Part shown: piece by piece, positions 44,890 to 53,248 of the stretch | Position numbering within the stretch: position 1 is the first letter of the stretch | Layout of the letters: each line of letters starts with the position of its first letter | NCBI RefSeq assembly: GCF_016862975.1 | Contig: NZ_BONZ01000077.1 | Span: 1-64,000, forward strand | Direction of reading: 5' to 3' | Source: Rugosimonospora africana | GTDB taxonomy: Bacteria; Actinomycetota; Actinomycetes; Mycobacteriales; Micromonosporaceae | DNA length: 64,000 bases | The notes under the pieces: model-generated | The model's input: only the letters and a program-made list of their open reading frames with translations | Database searches by the model: none | What the model was told of the DNA's origin: nothing | Translations under genes and position numbers: made by a program

Positions 44890-45458
44890 ATCCTGACGTG
44901 AGCGAGTTCTTCGTAGGTTGCCCACACGTCGAGCACGGCGCCCTTGAGTTGCAGGGGATCGATATCGAAGATCACCCACCCGGTCACCGTATCGCCAGCA
45001 GCGTGGAATTCAGCGCTCGGAAACAGCGGCTCCAGCGGGTCCGGGCCAGACGACACACGGATCTTGCCCGTTCGGTCCGCGCGGACCTTGTTGCGGCCCG
45101 TCAGGGCGAAGTTGCCCGCATCCAGCATTGCGCCGCTGCTGCTGCTGAGCACTGTCTCCTCGATGAGCACGCCGACGTACATGCCGTGCTTCGGCCCGGG
45201 AGTGTCGCCGCTCGGTTTGGCGTCGGGAGCCACGACTATCACTCGAACCTGGACTGTGTCGCCGAAGCTCGTCTGCAATGTCAGTGGAGTCTCGATGGGC
45301 ACGGTCTTGCCATTGTCCATGCTGGGCGAAGGCGTGGCCGACTCGCGTGGCGCATCCGAGGACGCCTCGACAGACGGTGCCGGTCGAGTCGCCGTGCAGC
45401 CGGCGACTGCGATGATCAGAGCTCCGGCCGACAGGGTCATGGAAATCCGTCTGATCAC
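44886..45458 (-). CDS. Lipoprotein, DUF4352-like
   Basis: A 190-residue protein. Signal peptide with lipobox VAGC (LSAGALIIAVAGC), then a Ser/Pro/Thr-rich spacer. The immunoglobulin-like C-terminal domain (LQTSFGDTVQVRVIVVAPDA, GDTVTGWVIFDID, LDVWATYEEL) matches the DUF4352 pattern of exported actinobacterial lipoproteins. Its stop shares CTAG with the convergent HxlR gene. Function unknown. Confidence 0.8.
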   Translation of the reverse strand: MIRRISMTLSAGALIIAVAGCTATRPAPSVEASSDAPRESATPSPSMDNGKTVPIETPLTLQTSFGDTVQVRVIVVAPDAKPSGDTPGPKHGMYVGVLIEETVLSSSSGAMLDAGNFALTGRNKVRADRTGKIRVSSGPDPLEPLFPSAEFHAAGDTVTGWVIFDIDPLQLKGAVLDVWATYEELAHVRI

Positions 45459-46497
45459 TGGCTTTCCCCCCGCTTCTTAGGAATCGGCGTGATCTGGTAC
45501 GCGTCGTGCCCGCGCCGTCCATCATGGCGCGGCTGTGCAACAGGAACGTGGGACCGCTCGGGGCCGCCGGGTCAAGGGAGGAGTTATCGCAACAGGTCCT
45601 CAGCTTCGTCCACCTCACACCGGCGTAGTCAATTGATTCTGCTCGCAGGGAAGCGCGTGGGTCGGTGCTTGGCCGAGGCAGCCGTTGAGCTTGTGCCCCG
45701 GCCGGACACATCCGGCACTAGGCGGCGGCCGACACGGTCTCCACGTCGACCTGCCGTGGCATGGGTGTTGCTTTGCCGCGAACACCAGTGGATAGACGAT
45801 CGCGGCAAGAGCGCCGCCGACCAAATGGGCGATCAGGCAGACGGGGAGTTGAGCCGAGTTGACCCGCCATCGGGCCCGAAGGTCGCTCCCAGGAAGACGC
45901 CTCTCAGTGGCCCTGCTTCGGCTGCCCGACCGCCGCGAGTCGGTTCGCCAGTGTGGGGATCACGATGGCGGCGGCCAGGAGGTGGATGAGGATGAGGGTG
46001 ATAGCCGTCGTGGCGTCGAATCCGACGAAACCCGCGGCGGCAGACCGCCGAGCCATCTTCGACACCCTCGACGCCAAACTCGACCTGGGACGGCACGACG
46101 GACGCATCATCACCGGAGCATCACCCGCATCACCCAGCACCTGCGCGATGCTCTGGGCGATCGCATGTGTTCGGGCTGATTTGCGGAGTGGACTATTTGG
46201 TCCTGCAATGACGCTGCACCCGGGCCACGCGGGACGCGCCAACACCGATGCGACAGGAACCATAATGATTACGACCGGCAACCTCGAGAACGTCGACATC
46301 CGCCACGACTCTGACAACAGGAAGTACGAGGCCTGGGACGGCACAGAGTATCGAGTTCGTCGGCCCGCACTGACCCCGAGAAAAGCTGCGCGCTGTCGCG
46401 CCGAACTCGTCGTTGTCGAACCAGCCGGGCGGCGGGCTCCAGGTGTCCCACCGAAGGCTGAAGTTGCGTACTGGATCGGCGGCCGTAGGCTGGCCCA
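45459..46497. other. Gene debris region between lipoprotein and methyltransferase
   Basis: A kilobase without an intact gene. Visible scraps: on minus near 45765-45845, LIAHLVGGALAAIVYPLVF resembles the last helix of MIP/aquaporin proteins; on minus 45904-46040 a DUF6069-like C-terminus; on plus near 46290-46350, ENVDIRHDSDNRKYEAWDG resembles the N-terminus of short GNAT-type acetyltransferases but soon loses similarity. No ribosome-binding sites fit. The pattern suggests successive decay or recombination. Confidence 0.5.
45904..46040 (-). pseudogene. DUF6069-like membrane protein, C-terminal remnant
   Basis: The minus frame ending at 45904 reads GFDATTAITLILIHLLAAAI, then VIPTLANRLAAVGQPKQGH, similar to the last membrane helix of DUF6069 proteins (TTA...LMHL.AA.VIP). 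Upstream sequence is not recognisable, so only the last ~40 codons survive. Confidence 0.4.
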
Positions 46498-47139
46498 GTG
46501 GCGCAGCGCGACTGGGTGGAATGGCACCGAGACTACGACGATCCAGGCTCCCCGCTCTCGCGGCGGGGGAAGCTCGTGCAGGGGCACCTGCGCGCCGAGC
46601 TCGAACGTGCGCCCGCCGGGGACATCCGCCTGATCAGCCTCTGCGCCGGGCAGGGCCGGGACGTGATCGGCGTGCTGACCGAACATCCGCGCCGAGATGA
46701 CGTGCGCGCCCGGTTGGTCGAGCTGAATGAGCGCAACGTCGCGCTCGCACGGCAGGCGGCGCAGACGGCTGGGCTGCACGGCGTCGAGGTGCTGCAGGCC
46801 GATGCCGGGATCACCGATGCCTGCACCGGCGCGGTACCGGCCCAGATAGTGGTGGCATGCGGCATCTTCGGCAACATCACCGACAGCGACATCCAGGCCA
46901 CAGTGGCCGCCCTGCCCAGCCTGTGCGCACCTGGAGCGCTCGTCCTCTGGACCAGGCACCGCAGTGCGCCCGACCTGACTCCCGCGATCCGGTCCTGGTT
47001 CGGCGAGGCGGGCTTCCGGGAGGAGGCGTTCGACACCAGCCCTGACGGCTTCATGTCGGTGGGCGCGCACCGGCTGACGGGCGAGCCCGCCGCGCTGATA
47101 CCCGGCCAGCGGCTGTTCACCTTCGTGGCCAGGACCTGA
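46498..47139 (+). CDS. SAM-dependent methyltransferase-like protein
   Basis: 213 residues from GTG 46498. It has a Rossmann methyltransferase pattern: motif I LISLCAGQGRDVIGVL, acidic end of strand 2 RARLVELNERNVALAR, motif near QADAGITDA, and VACGIFGNITDSD. The C-terminus holds PDGFMSVGAHRLTG. The N-terminal DWVEWHRDYDDPGSPLSRR is typical of an actinobacterial class I group. Substrate unknown. Confidence 0.82.
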   Translation: MAQRDWVEWHRDYDDPGSPLSRRGKLVQGHLRAELERAPAGDIRLISLCAGQGRDVIGVLTEHPRRDDVRARLVELNERNVALARQAAQTAGLHGVEVLQADAGITDACTGAVPAQIVVACGIFGNITDSDIQATVAALPSLCAPGALVLWTRHRSAPDLTPAIRSWFGEAGFREEAFDTSPDGFMSVGAHRLTGEPAALIPGQRLFTFVART

Positions 47140-47234
47140 GCCGGGCAATCTCGCCCTGAACACGAAGACTGGCTGGCTATAGGCGCCAGGCTTGTGGTGC
47201 CGATCTGCCGCCCGGCCGTCGCGTCCCGGAGTCC

Positions 47235-48152
47235 TTACGGACGAACGCGGATGATCGTCTTCCCCTTGCGTCGCCCGGTCGGGTTGAGGGCGGCGACGGC
47301 ATCGTCGAGGGTCGCGACGTCGCCGATGTTCGTCCGCAGTCGTCCGTCACGCACCCGCCGGACGATCTCACCCAGTTGGACACGATCGGACTCGACAACG
47401 AAGTCGACCGCCAGGCCGTCAGCGGGCCGCGCCTCGGGCGGGCCGACGACGGTCACCAGCGTGCCTCCGGCTCGAATCAGGCCCGCGGACCGCTTCTGGA
47501 TGTCGCCGCCGATGACATCGAAGACCAGATCGACGCCGCCGACGTCTTCCAGGGCATCGTTCTCGAGGTCGACGAACTCCATCGCGCCGAAGTCGAGCGC
47601 CTTCTGGCGATCGGCGGCCCGTCCGGTGCCGATAACGTAGGCGCCGAACTCACGTGCGAGTTGGGCGACCAGCGCCCCGACCGCGCCGGCCGCGCCGTGC
47701 ACGAGGACGCTCTGCCCCGACCGAAGGCGGCCGTGCTCGAACAGTCCCTGCCAAGCGGTCAGGCCCGAGATCGGCAGGCTCGCGCCCACCGTGAAGTCGA
47801 CGTCTCCGGGCAGCGGCGCGAGGTTACGCGCCTCGACGGCCACATACTCCGCCAGTGTGCCGTCGCGAGTCCAGTCCGTGAGGCCGAAAACCCGCTGCCC
47901 CACAGACAGTCCCGCCGTCCCGTAGCCGAGGGCGGTGACCACTCCGGCCAGCTCGTGCCCGGGGATCGACGGCGTGCGGTCACGGTCGAGGCGATCGGTC
48001 CAGGTCGAGGGCCACGTCAGCTCAGTCGGGACGAATCCCGACGCGTGAACCTCAACGACGGCATCGTTGATCGCCGCCTGTGGCTCGGGCCGCTCGGCCA
48101 GCGTCATCCCGGCCGTTCCCGCGGCCTGGTCCGTCACCACGATCGCCTTCAT
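47235..48152 (-). CDS. NADP-dependent quinone-oxidoreductase-type MDR protein
   Basis: A 305-residue protein from ATG 48152 (MKAIVVTDQAAGTAGMTLAE). Zinc-independent medium-chain dehydrogenase: GroES-like domain (IPGHELAGVVTALGYGTAGL, GQRVFGL), nucleotide-binding VLVHGAAGAVGALVAQLARE, and LVFDVIGGDIQKRS. No catalytic zinc ligands are seen. Similar to quinone reductases/zeta-crystallins. A consensus -10 and a palindrome lie 55-75 bp upstream. Confidence 0.9.
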   Translation of the reverse strand: MKAIVVTDQAAGTAGMTLAERPEPQAAINDAVVEVHASGFVPTELTWPSTWTDRLDRDRTPSIPGHELAGVVTALGYGTAGLSVGQRVFGLTDWTRDGTLAEYVAVEARNLAPLPGDVDFTVGASLPISGLTAWQGLFEHGRLRSGQSVLVHGAAGAVGALVAQLAREFGAYVIGTGRAADRQKALDFGAMEFVDLENDALEDVGGVDLVFDVIGGDIQKRSAGLIRAGGTLVTVVGPPEARPADGLAVDFVVESDRVQLGEIVRRVRDGRLRTNIGDVATLDDAVAALNPTGRRKGKTIIRVRP

Positions 48153-48205
48153 CCGATACCTCCCTGTATCCAGTCCTCGCCGACACACTCTGCGAGGCAC
48201 TTCCG

Positions 48206-48227
48206 TGGACTATATCGTCCATTATAG
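48206..48227 (-). promoter_or_regulatory. -10 box and operator-like palindrome before the oxidoreductase gene
   Basis: On the minus strand TATAAT (48222-48227) is a perfect -10 hexamer, immediately followed by TGGACGATATAGTCCA (48206-48221), an inverted repeat with TGGAC/GTCCA arms. A repressor there would block promoter clearance. No clear -35 is seen. Confidence 0.55.
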
Positions 48228-48269
48228 GTGCGGCACAAAGGCACCCCGCCTGACGAGGATGTACCGCCG

Positions 48270-48515
48270 CGTCCCCTCTGGACACGATGGCCCAGTCGGC
48301 TGACGCCGGTTTGTGGGCGCTCGCGGCGCCCCCGTACTGGCGGGACGTGCTGGATCAGCGGCATGAGTTGGGTGACGTCGTTGCGTGCCGCCGGTCAGCG
48401 ACGCCTGCAACAGGATGCCGTACGCCTCGGTGATCAGGTGCTGTTTCGAGCCCGGTCGACCGGAATCGGTCTGGATCTGGGTCGCCTTCATGGCCCGCAC
48501 CTGATCAACGACCAC
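48270..48515 (-). pseudogene. IS5-family transposase remnant, frameshifted
   Basis: On the minus strand one frame reads VRAMKATQIQTDSGRPGSKQ, then HLITEAYGILLQASLTGGT, the conserved DDE-region core of IS5-like transposases. Downstream in another frame, MPLIQHVPPVRGRRERP continues the family sequence. The ends of the insertion sequence and the remaining catalytic residues are missing. Confidence 0.75.
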
Positions 48516-48729
48516 CGCGATCAGTCACTTCCAAGATCCATTCTATGAGGCGTTCTTAGAGGTTGCGCAGCCAGGCGGCGTTCGGGCCTCGGCAATGAGC
48601 AGGGGCACAGGTCTCGGTGACCATGGAGCTGCGACGCTCTGTGATCACTGGGGAGTCCTGTGCCGTCCTGCCATCACGGCTGACCGACCCGCTGTGGGGA
48701 CCAATTCTCGGCGATGTTGATGCCGCATT
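48516..48729. other. Intergenic region, no supported gene
   Basis: Between the IS5 remnant and the next gene. No family motif or hairpin was found; the region probably contains the promoter of the hypothetical gene at 48730. Confidence 0.35.
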
Positions 48730-49380
48730 ATGAATACCGTGAACATGGTCAAGAGAATCCTTGGTGCTGCAGGAGTCGTTCGGCGCGAGCTGATTGGCAA
48801 CACGGCGCTCGACGACTCCGAGGCGCACCATTTCGAGGACCTTCTGCATGCTCTCGACTCAGCAGGTCTGTGGAATGGCGTCGCCGACGATGAGAGGACC
48901 GCCATCGTCGAGACGCTCATGACATCTGACGAGCCGGAAGCAACGTGGACGGCCGGTGGATTTTGGCGCGCTGACGGAGAAGACCTCAGCAAGGGCGACG
49001 TCGAAGCGTGGTTGACCGGCATGACGAAAGCACTCGCCGACTGCGGCGTCGACCTTCGTGTCTCGACAGTTTTCAGTCCCGGTGATCCGGCCTCGACGGG
49101 CTATGCGGTGGCGATCAACGGCGTGATGCTGAACTTGTACGACTTCGCCCCGGATAATCTTCGCGTTCCGGCGTCTTATGATCCGTGGACGGACTGCTCG
49201 ATCATTCCTGCCGCCGAGGTCAACCGCTTGTTGGTTAATGCCGAGAGCGACCGTCGGCTCGCCTTGGTCTGGCCGGGAAGCCAGGACGGGTTTTCCGTGC
49301 TCGGCCATATGGAGGTGCTTCAAAGAGCGGCTGCTTCTGCCGCAGCCGACGCAGGCTCGTGGGGCCTGGTCGTCCCGTAA
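48730..49380 (+). CDS. Hypothetical acidic protein
   Basis: 216 residues from ATG 48730 (ATG 48745 is an alternative). Soluble; no signal or membrane helix. Helical N-terminus with acidic stretch (TALDDSEAHHFEDLLHALDS), middle GDVEAWLTGMTKALADCGVD, and a beta-rich C-terminus (AVAINGVMLNLYDFAPDNLR; RRLALVWPGSQDGFSVLGHM). Codon usage is less GC-biased than in neighbours, which fits acquired DNA beside an IS5 scar. I recognise no family. Confidence 0.65.
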   Translation: MNTVNMVKRILGAAGVVRRELIGNTALDDSEAHHFEDLLHALDSAGLWNGVADDERTAIVETLMTSDEPEATWTAGGFWRADGEDLSKGDVEAWLTGMTKALADCGVDLRVSTVFSPGDPASTGYAVAINGVMLNLYDFAPDNLRVPASYDPWTDCSIIPAAEVNRLLVNAESDRRLALVWPGSQDGFSVLGHMEVLQRAAASAAADAGSWGLVVP

Positions 49381-49383
49381 AGT

Positions 49384-49998
49384 CTAGGCAGACGGCGCTG
49401 GGCGCAGACCGTCGAAGATGACCGCGACCGCGCGGGCCTGAAGGTCGGCGTCCCGGCTCGCGTACTCCGCCGCCCGTGACGCGCCGACGATCAACACGAT
49501 CAGTTCGTCGGTGCGCACGTCCTCGCGTACCGCACCCGCCCGCTGCGCCTGGGTCAGCAAGGTGTCGAGCGCGCTCCACAACTCCTGGCCGACCTCGCCG
49601 ATGGAGTTCTCGACGTTGACGCCGGCGGAGGTCAGCGCTTCGGTGAAGGCGTTCTTCGACGCGCTCTGGTTGACGATGCGGGCGAGGAAGTCGAACAGGG
49701 CCGGGCCGGCCCGCTCGGCGCCGGCCAGGCTGCGGGCTTCTTCGGCGAGCCTGCCGAAGCGCTCCACCAGTACGGCTTCCAGCAAGGCTTCCTTGGTCGG
49801 GAAGTGACGGAAGACCGTACCGACACCCACCCCGGCGTGCCGGGCCACCTCCTCGGTCGACGCCCCGGTTCCCTTGCTGGCGAAGACTTCGTCGGCTGCT
49901 TCGAGTACCCGGATGCGGTTGCGCCGGGCGTCGGCACGCAGGGGTTTGGCCGCGTTGACATCCGGAGTCGCCAGTCCGTATCGTCTAATCGGAGTCAC
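49384..49998 (-). CDS. TetR-family repressor
   Basis: 204 residues from GTG 49998; an in-frame start at 50028 is possible but would run through the operator repeats. HTH: NRIRVLEAADEVFASKGTGA, then GVGVGTVFRHFPTKEALLEA. The C-terminal ligand domain (PALFDFLARIVNQSASKNAF) is of the same subgroup as the TetR at 34489. Divergent from a small membrane protein. GTG 49998 falls inside one repeat, suggesting leaderless or tightly autoregulated expression. Confidence 0.88.
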   Translation of the reverse strand: MTPIRRYGLATPDVNAAKPLRADARRNRIRVLEAADEVFASKGTGASTEEVARHAGVGVGTVFRHFPTKEALLEAVLVERFGRLAEEARSLAGAERAGPALFDFLARIVNQSASKNAFTEALTSAGVNVENSIGEVGQELWSALDTLLTQAQRAGAVREDVRTDELIVLIVGASRAAEYASRDADLQARAVAVIFDGLRPAPSA

Positions 49999-50005
49999 GA
50001 GTCCG
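49963..50005. promoter_or_regulatory. Two TetR-operator-like elements
   Basis: CGGAGTCGCCAGTCCG (49963-49978) and CGGAGTCACGAGTCCG (49990-50005) match at 14 of 16 bases, 27 bp apart. Each is an imperfect inverted repeat (CGGA...TCCG ends). They overlap the TetR start and precede the membrane-protein gene. Confidence 0.65.
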
Positions 50006-50031
50006 ATTATACGTTTCCCCGGAGGCACCCC

Positions 50032-50355
50032 ATGCTGGTCACCATTGTCTTGGCCCTGATCGCCGGTTTCTTCGCCGGCAACGGCCTGCCGTACTACGTC
50101 CAGGGCAGCACCGGCGACGGGCGGAACCCCTCCCCGTTCCGCGACTCACCGGTGGCCAGCGTGCTCAGCGGCTGGGGCGCGCTCGTCATCGCCGCCGTGG
50201 CGTGGCACTTCGCCCACGTGGGCGACCACCGGCTCGCGGGCTACACCGCGGCGGCGCTGGGCGTCCTGGCCGTCGGCCTCATCCACACGAGGACGTGGCG
50301 CAGCCCGAACCCGTGGGGCAAGCGGACCATGCCCCAGACACGGCAAGCCCAGTAA
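50032..50355 (+). CDS. Small membrane protein (three to four helices)
   Basis: A 107-residue protein. ATG 50032 follows CCGGAGG. Hydrophobic helices: VTIVLALIAGFFAGNGLPYY, VLSGWGALVIAAVAWHFAHV and [20 protein letters not shown]. The loop GDGRNPSPFRDSPVA lies between. The family is unknown to me; probably controlled by the divergent TetR and perhaps involved in export or membrane protection (inference from context). Confidence 0.8.
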   Translation: MLVTIVLALIAGFFAGNGLPYYVQGSTGDGRNPSPFRDSPVASVLSGWGALVIAAVAWHFAHVGDHRLAGYTAAALGVLAVGLIHTRTWRSPNPWGKRTMPQTRQAQ

Positions 50356-50358
50356 CGC

Positions 50359-51114
50359 TCAACCCGCCGCACCCCATTGCAGCGACAGCCCGGTGGCCGC
50401 CCGCTCGGTACGGACCTCCATCATGCTGCCCAGGATCGTCGCCCGGTCGACCACCACCGCGGTGCCGTCCAGCGCGTAGGTGATCCGGTCGCTGAGGAAC
50501 ACCGGTACGCCCGCGTCCTCCCCCAGGTGCTGCGCGACGTTCGCGTCCAGTACCCCCGGGCGGATCGTCTCCGACGCCCGGGCCACCGCCACCCCGACAT
50601 CGGCCAGCGCCTCGTAGAGCGACACGCTTGTGAAGTCCCGGTCGCGAAGCTGCGCCGCGTACGGCTGGCGGACCCACGAGACCTGGTGGATCGCCGGGCG
50701 CCCGGCGAACGTGCGTACCCGTTCCAGCCGCAGCGCGGCCTCTCCGGACCGGGTACGCAGGGCGGCGGTGACCCAGGCCGGTGCCTGCCGCAGCGACCGG
50801 CCGAGCATCGCCGTGCGTACCTCGTGGCCCTGTTTCTTCAGGTCGTCGGCGAGGCTGGACAGCGAGCCGAGCTGGTAGGCCAGGTGCGGCGGGGCCACGA
50901 ACGTGCCGCGGCCGGCCTGCTGCACGATCAGCCCCTCGTCGGACAGTTGCCGCAGCGCCTGGCGCAGCGTCATGAGGGTGACCCCGTACGAGGCGGCCAG
51001 CTCGCGCTGAGCCGGCAGCGCCTCGCCGGGTTCGTAGTGTCCCGCCCGGATCTTCTCGGCAAGGTCGGCGGCGATGACGCGGTACCTCGCCTCGTGTCCG
51101 GCCTCGCGGGTCAT
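50359..51114 (-). CDS. GntR-family regulator, HutC/UTRA type
   Basis: A 251-residue protein. ATG 51114 overlaps the trpA stop (ATGA). Winged helix: RYRVIAADLAEKIRAGHYEP, then LPAQRELAASYGVTLMTLRQ, ALRQLSDEGLIVQQAGRGTF. The UTRA ligand domain follows (ALRLERVRTFAGRPAIHQVS...FLSDRITYALDGTAVVVDRA). Third gene of the trpB-trpA-gntR operon. It probably binds the inverted repeat upstream of trpB and so controls its own operon. Confidence 0.92.
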   Translation of the reverse strand: MTREAGHEARYRVIAADLAEKIRAGHYEPGEALPAQRELAASYGVTLMTLRQALRQLSDEGLIVQQAGRGTFVAPPHLAYQLGSLSSLADDLKKQGHEVRTAMLGRSLRQAPAWVTAALRTRSGEAALRLERVRTFAGRPAIHQVSWVRQPYAAQLRDRDFTSVSLYEALADVGVAVARASETIRPGVLDANVAQHLGEDAGVPVFLSDRITYALDGTAVVVDRATILGSMMEVRTERAATGLSLQWGAAG

Positions 51115-51902
51115 GATGCGGGTTCACGCTCCTGGTCCAGTGCCTGCCGCATCGCCGCCAGGTAGGCGCCGACATCGGCCGGGCTTGCGCCGTCGAGGAT
51201 CCGTCGCATGATCGCGGCGCCGACGACGACCCCGTCCGCCGTCCGGATGGCCTGCGCCGCCTGGTCGGGTGTGGAGATGCCAAACCCTAGCAGCACCGGC
51301 CGATCGGTGCTTTCGCACAGTTGCCCGGCAAGCGTCGTGGCCGAAGCGGACAGCGCCGCCCGCTCCCCCGTCGTGCCCATCAGCGACACGGCGTACACGA
51401 ATCCCCGGCTGCGTCGGGCGATCGCGGCCAACCGCGGCGGTGGGGTCGCGGGCGAGGCGAGCAGCGCCAGGTCGACCCCGGCGTCCGCGGCCGCCTGCTC
51501 GACCTCGTCGGCCTCCTCCAGCGGCAGGTCCGCGACGATCAGACCGTCGACGCCCGCGGTGCGCAGCGCGCCGCAGAACGCTTCCGGCCCGTCGTGCAGG
51601 ACCAGATTCTGGTACGTGCTGGCCACCAGCGGCACGCCCAGCTCCAGGCCGGAAAGGCCGGCGAGGATTGCCCGCACGCTCGCGCCCCGCGACAGCGCCA
51701 CGTGGGACGCCTCCTGGATGGTGGCGCCGTCCAGGGTCGGGTCGGAGAACGGCAGGCCGATCTCGATGGCGTCGGCCCCCGCGTCGACGAACGCGCGCAG
51801 GTAGTCGACCCAGTCGCCGGTGATGGCTCCGGTCAGGTACGGCATCAGCAGCGCGCGCCCGGCCTCGCGGCGCTGCCGCAGGTGAATCTCCAGCAGTCCC
51901 AT
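51111..51902 (-). CDS. trpA: Tryptophan synthase alpha chain
   Basis: A 263-residue protein. ATG 51902 overlaps the trpB stop (TGATG). It has the TIM-barrel TrpA signatures LMPYLTGAITGD, the catalytic Glu in ADAIEIGLPFSDPTLDGATI, catalytic Asp in DGLIVADLPLEEADEV, and the phosphate-binding LLGFGISTPDQAAQA. The reaction is indole-3-glycerol phosphate to indole plus glyceraldehyde-3-phosphate, with indole channelled to TrpB. No trpC, trpD or trpE is nearby, so this may be a second, regulated trpBA pair. Confidence 0.95.
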   Translation of the reverse strand: MGLLEIHLRQRREAGRALLMPYLTGAITGDWVDYLRAFVDAGADAIEIGLPFSDPTLDGATIQEASHVALSRGASVRAILAGLSGLELGVPLVASTYQNLVLHDGPEAFCGALRTAGVDGLIVADLPLEEADEVEQAAADAGVDLALLASPATPPPRLAAIARRSRGFVYAVSLMGTTGERAALSASATTLAGQLCESTDRPVLLGFGISTPDQAAQAIRTADGVVVGAAIMRRILDGASPADVGAYLAAMRQALDQEREPAS

Positions 51903-53134
51903 CACACCAGCTCCATGAGCGTGGCGGTGTCCTTGTCGCCGCGTCCGGACAGGGTCAGCAGCACGGTGGCGCCGGGCGGCAGTTCGCCGCTTTCCGCCGC
52001 GCGGATCACCCAGGCGACCGCGTGCGCGGACTCCAGGGCGGGCAGGATTCCCTCGGTACGGGCCAGCCGCAGCGCGGCGTCGACCACCTCGGCGTCGGTG
52101 ACGGTGACGTAGCGGGCCCGCCCGAGGTCGCGCAGGTACGCGTGTTCCGGGCCGACGCCGGGGTAGTCCAGGCCGGCGGCGATGGACTCGGCTTCGGTGA
52201 TCTGGCCGTCGTCGTCCTGCAGGAAACGCGAGCGGAATCCGTGCAGCACACCGGTGCGGCCCTCGGTTGCGCCGGCGCCGCCGGCGGCTTCCACGCCGAC
52301 GAACTGGGCGGCGGTGTCGGCGAATCCGGCGAACGTGCCGGCCGCGTTGGAGCCACCGCCGACGCACGCGACGACGTAGTCGGGTACGCCGGTGCGCAGT
52401 TCGGTGGCGCACTGCCCGCGGGCTTCCTCGCCGATGACCCGCTGGAACTCCCGGACCATCCACGGGTACGGGTGGGGTCCGACCACGGAGCCCATGCAGT
52501 AGTACGCGTCGTCGACGCAGGTGACCCAGTGCCGCATCGCCTCACTGGTGGCGTCTTTGAGGGTACGGCTGCCGGTGCCCACCGGTACCACCTCGGCACC
52601 CAGTACCCGCATCCGGAACACGTTGAGCGCCTGGCGTTCCACGTCGCGTTCGCCCATGAAGACGGTGGCCGACAGGCCGAGCAGCGCCGCGGCGGTGGCG
52701 GTGGCCACCCCGTGCTGGCCGGCGCCGGTCTCGGCGAGCAGCCGGGTGCGTCCCATCCGGGTTGCCAGCAGCGCTTGGCCGAGGACGTTGTTGATCTTGT
52801 GGGAGCCGGTGTGGGCCAGGTCTTCGCGCTTGAGCAGCAGGGTGATGCCCAGTTCGGCGGACAGCCGCCAGGCCGGCGTCAGCGCCGTGGGGCGCCCGGC
52901 GTGCACCGCGAGCAGGGTGGCCAGGCTGCCCCGGAATCCGGGGTCGGACCAGGCGTCCCGGAACGCGTCCTCGACCTCCTGGCAGGCGGCCACCAGGGAC
53001 TCGGGCACGTACCGGCCGCCGTGGTCGCCGAACTTGCCGCGCGGACCGGGGTCGCTCATCGTCCCCGCCGGCCGCACGATCGGCAGGTCGCGCGGTCGAG
53101 GTAGGTCGCGCGGTCGCAGCCTCAGGTCGGTCAT
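51902..53134 (-). CDS. trpB: Tryptophan synthase beta chain
   Basis: A 410-residue protein. ATG 53134 follows GAGGTGA; GTG 53143 adds three residues. PLP-lysine motif HTGSHKINNVLGQ, ETGAGQHGVATATAAALLGL, phosphate loop CVGGGSNAAGTF, and the C-terminal Ser-Gly region LTLSGRGDKDT. It condenses indole with serine. The N-terminus starts FGDHGGRYVPESL. First gene in the trpB-trpA-gntR operon, immediately after a 12-bp-arm operator. Confidence 0.95.
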   Translation of the reverse strand: MTDLRLRPRDLPRPRDLPIVRPAGTMSDPGPRGKFGDHGGRYVPESLVAACQEVEDAFRDAWSDPGFRGSLATLLAVHAGRPTALTPAWRLSAELGITLLLKREDLAHTGSHKINNVLGQALLATRMGRTRLLAETGAGQHGVATATAAALLGLSATVFMGERDVERQALNVFRMRVLGAEVVPVGTGSRTLKDATSEAMRHWVTCVDDAYYCMGSVVGPHPYPWMVREFQRVIGEEARGQCATELRTGVPDYVVACVGGGSNAAGTFAGFADTAAQFVGVEAAGGAGATEGRTGVLHGFRSRFLQDDDGQITEAESIAAGLDYPGVGPEHAYLRDLGRARYVTVTDAEVVDAALRLARTEGILPALESAHAVAWVIRAAESGELPPGATVLLTLSGRGDKDTATLMELV

Positions 53135-53146
53135 CCAGCTCACCTC

Positions 53147-53182
53147 ACTGTTCTAGAAGCAGATCAGCAGTTCTAGAACAGT
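53147..53182. promoter_or_regulatory. Inverted-repeat operator upstream of trpB
   Basis: ACTGTTCTAGAA (53147-53158) and TTCTAGAACAGT (53171-53182) are perfect 12-bp inverted arms with a 12-bp spacer; each arm itself contains the palindrome TTCTAGAA. It lies 13 bp upstream of the trpB start, so bound GntR would block expression. Confidence 0.85.
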
Positions 53183-53248
53183 CTGCCACGACTGTCGAGG
53201 CCTGCGCCACCCCGATCCGGCTGCTAGCGTGCGAGGCGGGAGGCAGAC

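Noticed and set aside
44346-45989. A 547-codon plus-strand frame running across HxlR and the convergent lipoprotein
   Set aside because: It covers two recognisable genes in other frames and shows no motif or signal of its own.
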